A DNA stretch of 14,783 nt, taken from Baffinella frigidus (lineage: Eukaryota; Cryptophyceae; Cryptomonadales; Baffinellaceae). The notes beneath the pieces were generated by a model that was not told the DNA's origin, did not search any database, and was given only the letters and a program-made list of their open reading frames with translations. Below, piece by piece: positions 1-9,900 of this stretch; the stretch's first letter is position 1, and each line of letters starts with the position of its first letter. Both the position numbers and the translations under genes were made by a program. Location of the stretch: the NCBI GenBank assembly GCA_026770585.1, contig MU646854.1:26352-41134 (forward strand). The letters run 5' to 3'.

Positions 1-22
1 GGGGGGGGGGGGGGGGGGGGGG
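1..22. repeat. Poly-G run at the left edge
   Basis: 22 consecutive G residues, more likely a sequencing or assembly edge than biology. It borders the inverted repeat that starts at 22. Confidence 0.6.
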
Positions 23-300
23 CTTGCATCAAAGGAACAAGTCGCCCCGATGCAGCCACGCCAGATTCTCGGAAGGGATCCCCAAAAGTCAATTCTCCGG
101 AAGGAACAAGGGGAAATGGTTTACTTTTGGCATAGGTGAACGCCAAAATTGGCGTCCCCAAAGGGAGCTACCCCCTCCAGCAGTCTGGCGTGGAGTGCTC
201 CGGGGCAACTTGTTCCTTTGATCCAAGCTCCCCCCCCCCACCTCAAGTTGATCTCGAAGCAAAGCACTGCGCGCCAGACTGCTGGAGGGGGCCCTCCAGC
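22..300. mobile_element. Inverted-repeat element (family M)
   Basis: Arms 22-65 and 184-228 are near reverse complements (gcttgcatcaaaggaacaag outermost; ccacgccaga inner). A second overlapping pair, 173-190 and 272-289 (ccctccagcagtctggcg), is perfect, and 281-300 forms its own hairpin. It looks like two foldback elements sharing an arm. No coding capacity. It lies in the unfinished intron 10 of gene 1. Confidence 0.6.
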
Positions 301-416
301 AGTGGAGGGGTTGAACATCCTCGGGCACCAGGACGCCCACACGAAGCTAACCAGGCGAACAGAATCAAACCCGGGGGCTGTACAAGTAGGGCCTATCCAT
401 GCGTGATTTATAACCG

Positions 417-437
417 ACCGACCGCTGAGCGGTCGGT
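417..437. repeat. Perfect short hairpin
   Basis: accgaccgct / agcggtcggt with a one-base loop, preceded by one more accg unit. The stretch 301-807 otherwise holds only low-copy sequence with TTTATTA-rich repeats near 600-660 (ctttattac three times) and no coding signal. Confidence 0.5.
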
Positions 438-807
438 AACGTGATCATTTCCCTACGAAACTTTAAAAGTGCCTTTTATTCTGTTCGTCTGGGGAGCCTC
501 GTGTGGGCAGCCGTGACGTCACGAGAGAGCCACGAAACGAGGAGGCCTACCAACCAGAGTCCTTCACACGTCCGACTCAGGACCACGACTCAACCACCCA
601 GCGTGTGTACTCTTTATTACCATCACACGCACCCTTTATTACTAGAACCCTTTATTACTACTACCAGCAAGGAAAACCTGAAACCCGGCAACAGTTGGGC
701 GGGGAGCTCTCTTGGTGCTCTCTTTGGAGACCTTGTTCCTCCGACTGAGGTAATCTGGTCTCCTCGAAATGAGGAGTGATAAAGAAACTTTATCCCCCCA
801 GTCTATG

Positions 808-860
808 GTACAAATCCGGCAACTGAGTACGCGTTGCCGGATTTGTACAAATCCGGCAAC
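808..860. repeat. 16-base perfect inverted repeat with a third direct copy
   Basis: gtacaaatccggcaac (808-823) and its exact complement (833-848) around a 9-base loop; a third forward copy overlaps at 845-860. It has the pattern of a foldback element end. Confidence 0.6.
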
Positions 861-991
861 TTTCATCCGACAACTTTGGCGTGAAAGCGATCTGTCAACC
901 CGACTCAGGCAGAGCTGGACCTTCCCACAGCCCTTAAGTTGGCAGTTTGCAAGGGCGTTGACTTTAACTCAATTTTCTTGCGGGCAGTGAC

Positions 992-1070
992 CTTCGGGCA
1001 TTGGAGCCATTCCGGCAGCGCGCGCGTACGTGTTGGTCTTGTCCACCAGGTCTTTGCGCATCTCCACCCC
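992..1070 (-). CDS. Gene 1 exon 10: beta-2 segment of the methyltransferase fold
   Basis: Acceptor ccccggcag|GGGGTG, donor CCCGAAG|GTCACT; 79 bases, phase 0 to 1, residues 251-276. It reads GVEMRKDLVDKTNTYARAA then GMAPMPE. In the family 'GvE.R.dLv...n..A...G' follows motif I, with Glu as the ribose ligand. Beyond the donor the frame stops soon (TGA). The next exon, expected to carry the L.F..G.I strand, is not visible to the left. Confidence 0.8.
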
Positions 1071-3920
1071 CTGCCGGGGATGAGAATCATGTCAGAAAAA
1101 CTGTTCCAAAAAGGGTTTCTCGTCAACGAAATTTACTACACACACGCTTTACTATTACAAACAGGATCAAACTGTGTAGTGAATTTCGTTGACAGAAACT
1201 CTCTCGAGAAAGATTTGTTTTGGCATTAGGACGCCGCAAACGACTTTACTGAAAGGTGCGTCGCGTCCGACCTCCAACCCTCACAGTCGGACCAAATCGA
1301 CAATTTTTTGAAACCATTTCCCTTCGATAGAGGGGTCAGATCTTACCCCTCTGCCGGGTAAATCTGAGGTCTCAAAATCGACGATTTGGTCCTCCCATGA
1401 AGGTTGGTGGGAGGCGGGCTCGTTCTCAAGGCTCGTAGACTTTTGTATCACTCAACTCAAGGCTTAAGGACCTATCTAGGACCTGTTTCGAGAGTAATAA
1501 AGAAAAAGAGAAGGGACACGAGCACCGTCAGTGAAGTTGACTAATCCCAGGCTGGCGCGGTACAAACCATTTCACGGTTTATTTACCGTCCCGGTAGAGC
1601 GCTTTCCACATCTGTTGACCACGAAAAGAAAGAAATAATTGCAAAAGTTGACGATTTAGGACCAGCGTCGTCAACATTGGCCATTGGCTCATTCTTTTCG
1701 CGTGGCCACCAGATGTAAAAACTACGCTCACCCTTTCCGTTTCAGTCACTGTCCTGGTACAAACCACGCCCGGCCACGAATAACCCACAAGCGATAAAAG
1801 ATAGGACCCTACGGTAGGCAATCCGTAGGGACATAGGGGAGGTTCCTACGGATAAGGTAACGGAAAATGCCTTAGAGTTGGCCATATTTCCCGTTCGTAG
1901 CTGTGTGGGTCAGTCAACCGTCGCGGGCAGCCAATGGCTCCAACATCTCGCGGGTGTGCTGTGTCCCAGGACAGTCCTCACACTGCTGCTGTTTGGTGTT
2001 GCTCTGCCGACTTCTACCACGCGTCGCGGGGGGTCTCGGCACGGCGGGACATGCGGGGCTGCATACGCCATTAATGTTTTTGCAGTGTTACTCAAAGAGC
2101 CATTGGCTTTTTGTAACAGTTCTACATAAAAAGCAACAGTACAGTTCTACGTAAAAAGTAACAGTACAGTTCTACATAAAAAGCTGCAAACTACACCTGC
2201 AGACTCCCAGACCCTACGCTAGCGTGCCTGGGCGGCTTTCTAGTGTGCCTTTGCCTGTTTCTAGCATCCCTGGGTGGCTCTCTAGCATGTCTTGCCCCTA
2301 CCCTACCGTGCCAAGGCGGCAGTCTAGCGCGCCTGAGTGTTCCAGAGCGTGCCTGGGTGGCTTTCTGGCCAGGGATTGCGTGAGGCCACCCTGGGGGGAG
2401 CGGGCGGTGCCTGAGTCTGCACACGCATGTTCCGGGCTTCCGTGAGATGGTGGTGTGCCGCAAACGTTAGGTACCCCTTCCCGCACCTGCGTTCGGCTTT
2501 CGGGTGTCAACTTTTGGGTTCCAGGTATCATTTTCGGGGTTCGGGTATCAATTTCCGGGTTTCGGGTATCAATTTTCGGGTTTCTGGTATCAAGTTTTGG
2601 CATTCGGGTATCAAGTTTCGGGTGTCGGGTATCAAGTTTCGGGTTTCGGGTATCAGATGAGATGGTAGTGTGCGGCGAACATCAAATACCCCTGGCCAAA
2701 CCTGCGTTCGGGTTTCGGGTGCGGCTTTCGGGGTCTTTCCGCACATGGTTTCGGGTTTTGAGTTCCGAGTTTCGGGTTTCGGGTATCAATTTTCGGGTAT
2801 CAATTTTCGGGTTTCGGGTTTCAGGTTTCGGGTATCAAGTTTCGGGTTTCGGGTTTCGGGTATCAAGTTTCGGGTTTCCGCACCCCATATCCACGATGCG
2901 GAGCGGCTCTCCGTTCCGGGCGGAGAACTTGGCTTCGGTTATGAGCCTGTCTACGATCTCCACGAACCTGCAAACGAATGAATTTAATTGGATATCCCTG
3001 AAGTGGCCAGTAGGCTCGTACGCCCTACCGTAGGGCCCTAGGACCTGCCTAGGACCTCTTGGCCGTCAAATTTGACTGCCTGGCCACTGAAGGGATACAA
3101 TCACGAAATCCTGATTGTTACAGAGCGGAATCCAGCCGAGCACAACCGCGAATGCCACTAGGGGCGGGTGAAGTGACAACCACCAATAGCTACGATCTCC
3201 TGCGAACAAAAGCGGTTGACTTTTGAGAGGCGTGACTTTTGAGAAAAGCTGGCCGCAGAAATAAGGCAACCGGGGGAAAGTTGATGGTTTGCGTTTAAGT
3301 CGGAACGTCGACTTGCACACCGTTATCTTTTACAGAGTTGACGTGCTTGGTTCTGTGGTACAACCCTGTCAACTTAGGAGTGGAAAGGAGCCCGGTGTCA
3401 CCAACTTGCCAAACCAAATCACACAAACCAAATCACACTGGGACAGAGCTGGGAGTCCCTCTACCAAACGCCGTTTGCGGGCCGAAAACATCTACTTCCA
3501 GTCCTACCGCTGCCTCAGTTTTATTCTGGCTCGTCCTCAAGGCTTTCTATCCGCCCTTTTGCACGGGATTTCTTCTCTTAAATACTTTTAAGGACGAGCC
3601 AGAATAAAACTGAGGCAGAGCTAGAAAAGGGGTAGTGCGAGTCTTGTTGAAACGCCGTGGGACCGGCATCGATCGACCCGCACTCCAATTCTCAGTAGAG
3701 AGAGAGAGCTGAGACGGCGGGGGGACCCTTTCCGGTTTAGTTACCGCCATGGTTCATAACACGCCTCGGCCAGTCAACCGTTGCGGGGGCTTGGAGTTTA
3801 GAGGGTAGTGTTCAGGTGCACCCTACATGCTGCTTTGGTCAACATTTGGGGCGGAGGGCGGACTTTTGGATCTGGCGAAGCTTGTCGCCATGCCCGAGAG
3901 AGAGAGAGCGATCCAGAGCG

Positions 3921-3960
<40 letters not shown>

Positions 3961-6900
3961 TGAGAGAGCGCGAGAGAGCGAGAGAGAGCGAGGGAGAGAG
4001 AGAGAGGGAGGGGGCGGACTTTTGGATCTGGCGAAGCTTGTCACCCATGCCTGCTTTCGGCTTCCCGTCATGACTCGTCACGCCCAGCAACTGCGCCCCG
4101 AGTCGCTTGGTTAACGCGAACACGCCCATTAACTCGCGACATTCTATCAAGAGCCCAGATTGAGACTCAGACGGAGCGGCGTGACGAGCCGAGCATCTGC
4201 GCCGCGAGTCGCTTGGTTAACGCCCCCACGCCCATACCCTACATTACGCGCAGAAACCCACCACAAAAGGGCAAGCTCGTCACACCCAGCATCTGCGGCG
4301 CGAGTCGCGTGTTAGGTTCAGCGGTGTGTAGAGAACTTGCCTGCGAAAATAATGCAATACCGGTAGAAGTTGACAATTTTGTACCAGCACCGTCAACGTG
4401 TACCAAATTTCATTATGTATGGGGTTCGGGTTTCGGGTTTGGGCGGCCCGTCGAAGCTCGTCACGCCGTCACGCATCGGCGGCGCATCTGCAGAGGGAGT
4501 TTCATCTCAGAAAAGCCTTTCTCAAAAGGGCTACTCGCCTACGAAATTTACCACTCACACGCTTTTCTGTCACTAGTGAGATCAGATTGTGTGGTAAACT
4601 TCGTTGACAGTAACCCTTTCGGCTGCCCGTCAGGGCTCGCTCGTCACGCCCAGAATCTGCGCCGCGAGGTGTAGATGAGCGGTCCAAACGTGTATGAGCC
4701 TTGAGACGAGCCCGCCTCGGTACATGAAAAAGGGGCGGCCGTGTTGGCGTTAACTAAGGTCTCTCGCTTCCCGTCTGCGGGGAGAGTCGTCTGTTGATGC
4801 CAACCACCCGCCTACTCGCGAGATTATACGGAGAGCCCAGATTCACTCAGACAGAGTTGCTCTTCCACAACCCTCAAGGCACGTTATTTCCGTTATTTCC
4901 GATTTATTAAACAGGATTGTCGGTGTCAGCCCATGCCATCCCCAAGCAAGGACTGGGGTTGTCGTGCAGTTGAGTTTGAGCAGTTGAGCAGAGGGCTCCA
5001 CGAGGCACGGATAGTGTTTTGTTCACAATGGATTGCTGGTAAAAGTTTGATCCAGTTGTTTGTTTACCTGGCGAAACGGCGAAACGGGGCACTGGAGGAC
5101 ATGATACTGTTCTTGAGTTCGTCGTGCCGCCTTTCGGGGGGGGGCTCATCGAACTCATTCAGACAGAGCTAGACTCTTCCGCAACCCTAGATGCACCTCG
5201 AGGGTTTTTTTGTTTTGCCTGGAGGAACGGCACGGTGGAGGAAATGATGGAATTCTTGGGCTCGTCGTGCCACAGCTCGGGCGCCTCATCAAACGCGGGC
5301 TTGCTGATGCGCTTCAGGCCGGACCTGGGATCCAGAAAGGTTCAGCCAACGGCTAGGTCCCAACCAGAGACAGCGGTTGGTGCATACACGGTGTCGGACC
5401 GTGTTGGTAGTAACCAAGGTCTCTTTCACGGCTTGAACGGAGGGAGGTTCAGCCCAGAGCTACCCACACACCCACACAGCGGGCTACCAAGGGGAAATGT
5501 GGCCAACTCTAAGCCATTTGTTCGTTACCTTATCCGTAGGAACCACCCGATGCCCCTACGCGGTTTCCTACCGAAGGGTTGTCTGTCTGATCGTTGAGGG
5601 GTCATTCGAAACCCCTTCGAAGTCCGCTGTGTGGATGGAATGGAGCCTGGGTATAGGGTGCAGCCCAGGCCTGGCATAGAGGGAGGTTCAGCCTATGGCC
5701 AGCACGGGGCCGCTGTAGCCGCGGGGTATCGGCGAGACTCCCAACCCCCCAACCCCTACACCCAAACGCCCTCCCCCCCTCTACAAACAACGCACTTTCC
5801 CCCGGAAAAGCTTCAAGCGCCAGTCCCCCACGAGCACGTGAGCACCAGTCTGCTCGCCCGTCCACCAGCAACCCGCTGCAGCTTATATCCGGATCGGGTA
5901 CTGTAGTAATTTTCAGCCAAACCGAAGAAATCTCTTCGGTATCTCCCGTCAGCAATTCGAGGTCCCTAGGGTTTCCTACTGTAGGGTCATAGGAAAGATT
6001 GTTTTTTAAATAAAATACCCGAATCCTTGCGAGTACCCGGTATAAGCTGCTACGGGTTGCTGGTGGGTGGGCGTGAACAGAGGCCCCTGCTGGAACCGCT
6101 CCGCGAAAAGGCCCCCGAGCACCGCGCTTCATAACCGACATTCCGACCGAAAATGTTTGGCCGAAATTTCCCTTCGAACCCCTCTATGTGTGGGGACAAC
6201 ACACGTTGAAATATAAAATCCGGCCGAAATTTCCTTCGAAACGCACTGTGTGGGGGGGCAGCGCACTTTTTGCCGAGCTTGAGCTGCCAGTCACCCGTGA
6301 GCGTGAACAGATGGCCCTGCTGGAAGCCCTCATTGAAGAGGTCTCGCAGCATGGCCCCCGCCTCGTTCGCGTCGTAGTTCTTCGTGATGTCGTTGGTCTT
6401 GTGCCTGCGAGGGGACAGGCAAGCGCTGTCAGGACCGAGGAATAGCGAGCGTAAACCCTAGACCCTACACCTTACACCCTACACCCTAAACCCTGAACCC
6501 TAAAACCTAAACCTTAGACCCTAAAACCTAAACCCTTAACCCTACACCCTACACCCTACACCCTACACCCTCAACCCTACACTCTACACCCTCCACCCTA
6601 CAACCGCCTCGGCTTCGTGATGTCGTTGGTCTTGTGCCTGCCGGGAAGGTGTAGGGTTTAGGGTGTAGGGTGTAGGGTTGAGGGTGTAGGGTTGAGGGTT
6701 GAGGGTTTAGGGTTTAGGGTTTAGGGTTTAGAGTTTAGGGTTTAGGAGACGCTTGCAGCGGAGTGAGGACGGAGGCCTAGGACGGGCCCGCCTCGGGGCG
6801 AGAGTAATGCCACAAGCTAACGCCAGCGGACCCCTTAGCCTACGGTAGGAACCCCCCCTCCTCCTACGACGTTTAAAACAAACAGCGCTTTAAAAGTCGT

Positions 6901-9900
6901 AGGAGGAGGGGGGGCTCCTACCGTAGGCAATTCGTAGGCTCTAAGTACCTCGCTGGCGTTCGCTTTTTGCATGAAGAGGCCCCCCCTGAGTCTATCATCT
7001 TCGTATACGTTGTATACTTGGTGATATACGACTCTGGGTAGGTCCCTCGAGATTATCTTCTCTGTCGTGTGACCTCCCCAGAGCGGAGGTTAATAGGGTA
7101 ACGGACTAAAAATGGGGTAGTCAGGCCTACGGTATTACCTACGGTAGGCCGTAGGGTTTTTCGTAGGAGCCCCCCTAGGCCCCTACGGCCTACCGTAGTC
7201 AATACCGTAGGCCCAACTACCCCATTTTTAGTCCGTTAGCCTATGAAGGTGGTGTTTAGCTCGACATAATTACCTAGGGATGAAACGCCGTTTCGCCCAA
7301 ACCATACCAAGGTATTGCGCACTCAACGCAACGAAGAAGGAGGTATGGCGGCTCAAAGACTTGTGCATCACTATCTCTATCTCTACTCCAGTTAATCTGG
7401 GCTCCTCCTTAAATAAATGCAGATGCGCTTTGTACTGGAGAGTTTGTACGGAGTCCTTATCTAAATGGATACACTGAGGAGCCCCGATTAACAGAGACAG
7501 AGCTAGTAATTCAAAAAGGAGTGGGCACCAACCGCGAGACGACGCTGAGCGCCTTGCCCAGCTTCTTGATCTCCACTAGCTTGATGTACGCATTCAGCAA
7601 CGTCCTGTTCGTGACGGCCACCTTCAATTTAGAAGCAAGACTACCCTCCCTTTCGAGCCCTCTCTGGACGCCTTAAGGTTATGGTCCCACATCATCAGGT
7701 TATTGAGCTCCACGAGATTGATGTACGCGTTGAGCAACGTCCTTTTCGTGACAGCCATCTTCAATTTAGACCTACGGAACCAGAGCCTCGAGGGTGTGGC
7801 GCCAAGTCCTCTAGGGTTACGATAGACAGCGGTTCAGGAGGCCATAAGATTCTTGATCTCCGCTAGCTTCATGTACGCATTCAGCAGCGTCCTGTAATCG
7901 AAGACCACCTTCAATTCAATTTCGGAACACGACAGATTCTGTCCCGCTATCTTAGGCTTCCTACGCCAAGATAATGGTGTATATGCTGTTTTAGGCATAC
8001 GATGATGCTCTCTTACGCCTTTTTATGTGGACAGATTCCGGTATGTTCCGAGATGAAATTTAGAAGCAAGACCACCTTCACTTTACAACCGAGACCGAAC
8101 CGAGACCACGTTTGAGCCCTGCGGACGCATTAAGTTTACGGTTCGACGTTCCTGGGGCGCATAACCAGTGAAACTCCTGAACCAAAGCCTCGAGGGCGTC
8201 CCGGGAGGCTATGGACACTGTCCTCGAGGCAGTGGTTCAGGAGGTCTCGGGGTGATAAGCTTCTTGATCTCCACGAGTTTGATGTACGCGTTCAGCAGCG
8301 TCCTGCAACATAACTACGGTTTATGTTTTAGGTTTTAGGTTTGAGGTTTGAGGGGTTTGAGAGCTCAACAAACACACGTTCAGAGGGATATGCAGAGAAG
8401 TTGGCAGCCGAAATAATGAAGAAATGGGTGGCGTTGACGCGGTTGTACCAGAACCAGAACCGTCAACGTCAACCAATTCTGCGTTAGGTGCGTGGCCAAC
8501 TTCTCTGCACACCGCGCTTAGAGCACGCGAGAGAAAACACACGTTCATTCGGACCGCAACTTCATCCGGGACAATCATTTAAATAATTGAAAACGGGCAA
8601 CGAAATTTACTACATAACTACTTTACTATTACTAGTATGGGCCTGTTGTGTAGTAAATTTCGTTGCCCATTATCATCAAATTAAACCATATCCCCGGATT
8701 AAACTGTTGGATGGTGGAGTATGCATGCAGCACCACACACGCTCATTCGGACCGCAGCTTTTTTATGGCGAAGCACCTCTCGACGAATTAGGTCCAGATC
8801 CCAGTTGCCCCCCAAAAAACACAACGGGGTCTTAGAACGTGGTCAAGCTGGTCGTGGCATCAATAAACTCCCTCATTAAGTTTATAGTACGACGTCGGTT
8901 GCAATAAAGTGTCTTGATGTTGACATGTAGAGGCGTTGAGCAGCGGATCGTGTGTGGCGCGCCTCTCCTGTCCGTGTGTTTCAACATGCAGATTGTGTCG
9001 CATCCCACCAACCCTCACGGTCGGACCAAATCGACGATTGTTTTGAGCCATTTCCTTGGGACAGAGGGGTCGAATCCGACCCCTCCGTAGGGGATATCCG
9101 AGATCTTGAAATCGGCGATTTGGTCCTCCTGTGAGGGTTGGTGGTCGGCGCGCGGTGGTACCGCTAGCTCTGCCTCAGTTAATCTGGGCTCCTCATTAAA
9201 AAAATTTAAATTAATCTGGGCTCCTCATTAAATAAATTCATCTGGGCTCCTCATTAAGATTAATCTGGGCTCCTCATTAAATACATTTAAATGCTCATCG
9301 TACTGGCGCGTTTGTGCCCGAGTCCCGATCTAAATGTATTTACTGAGGCGTCCAGATTAACTGCGGTAGGGCTAGCATCTGTCCTCCCCCATGTTCTGGC
9401 TGAGCAGATTAAGTGGGGCAGAGCTAGTACCTGTCTTCCCCCTTGTTCTGGCTGAGCGTCGACTTGACAAACGACCCGTCGTGCACAGCCTGCAGGGGAG
9501 AGGCACTCAGCCTCAAGTCCAAGCGCATTGCATGGAGCGTCGAGGTCGAGTCATTGCCGTGGGGGAAGGTGGGAATTAAAACCTTGCCACGAAGGAAAAG
9601 GCTAAAAATTCACCCTCCATTCTTTCTCATCACACGCCCCACCCTGGGATCCCCTCTTTAGGGGCACCATCACGTCTGGACCATCGCAGCGGCAAGGTGG
9701 CGTCACCTTGATGAAGTGTTCAGTGAACTCCCCCTCGATGTCGCGCTCCCCCAAGGCGGCGGCGGCGCCCTTCATCACGCCTGGTGGCTGAGCACGCCGG
9801 GTGCTGTGTGGAGGCCAGATACGGATCTCAGCAGCTGTTCCAGGTTCCAGGTGCGCAATCGCCGCAAACAGCACCAGCTATATCTAGCGTGGGGGCGTGC

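Larger units (their letters stand above)
4186..4656 (-). pseudogene. Cluster of ghosts of gene 1 exon 7 (acceptor side), upstream of the real exon
   Basis: Repeats of the exon 7 start plus intron end (on the plus strand, ctcgtcacgcccagcat|ctgcgccgcgag): 4276-4292, 4443-4467 and the longest at 4620-4656 (which also keeps the cggctgcccgtcagg part), with a weak one ending at 4196. The intron part, gagtcgcttggttaacgc, recurs at 4100 and 4208. None extends to a donor. Confidence 0.65.

Noticed and set aside
2116-2370. CRISPR-like array
   Set aside because: The 25- and 21-base units are contiguous tandem repeats without spacers, and the DNA is eukaryotic.
2455-3033. Long plus-strand frame of 192 codons with GFRVS repeats
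   Set aside because: It is the translation of the 7-base TTTCGGG/GTATCAA array (period 21 bases, 7 residues) and overlaps exon 8 on the other strand.
3816-4150. Frames rich in Ser/Arg/Glu across the GA tract
   Set aside because: Translations of the GA microsatellite in different frames.
5602-6141. 179-codon minus-strand frame
   Set aside because: It crosses all of family D copy 1 and the diverged exon 5 fragment in mixed frames, and shows no consistent protein character.
6453-6748. True chromosome end or telomere fusion
   Set aside because: Repeats are degenerate and sit inside an intron whose flanking exons join correctly; an ancient interstitial event is possible but a telomere is not shown.
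7529-8310. Tandem pentatricopeptide-like repeats (TLLNAYIKL...) on the minus strand
   Set aside because: Only one copy is a full exon. It joins in phase to exons 3 and 5 as the VEIKK segment of the methyltransferase; the others lack donors, so they are exon ghosts, not PPR units.
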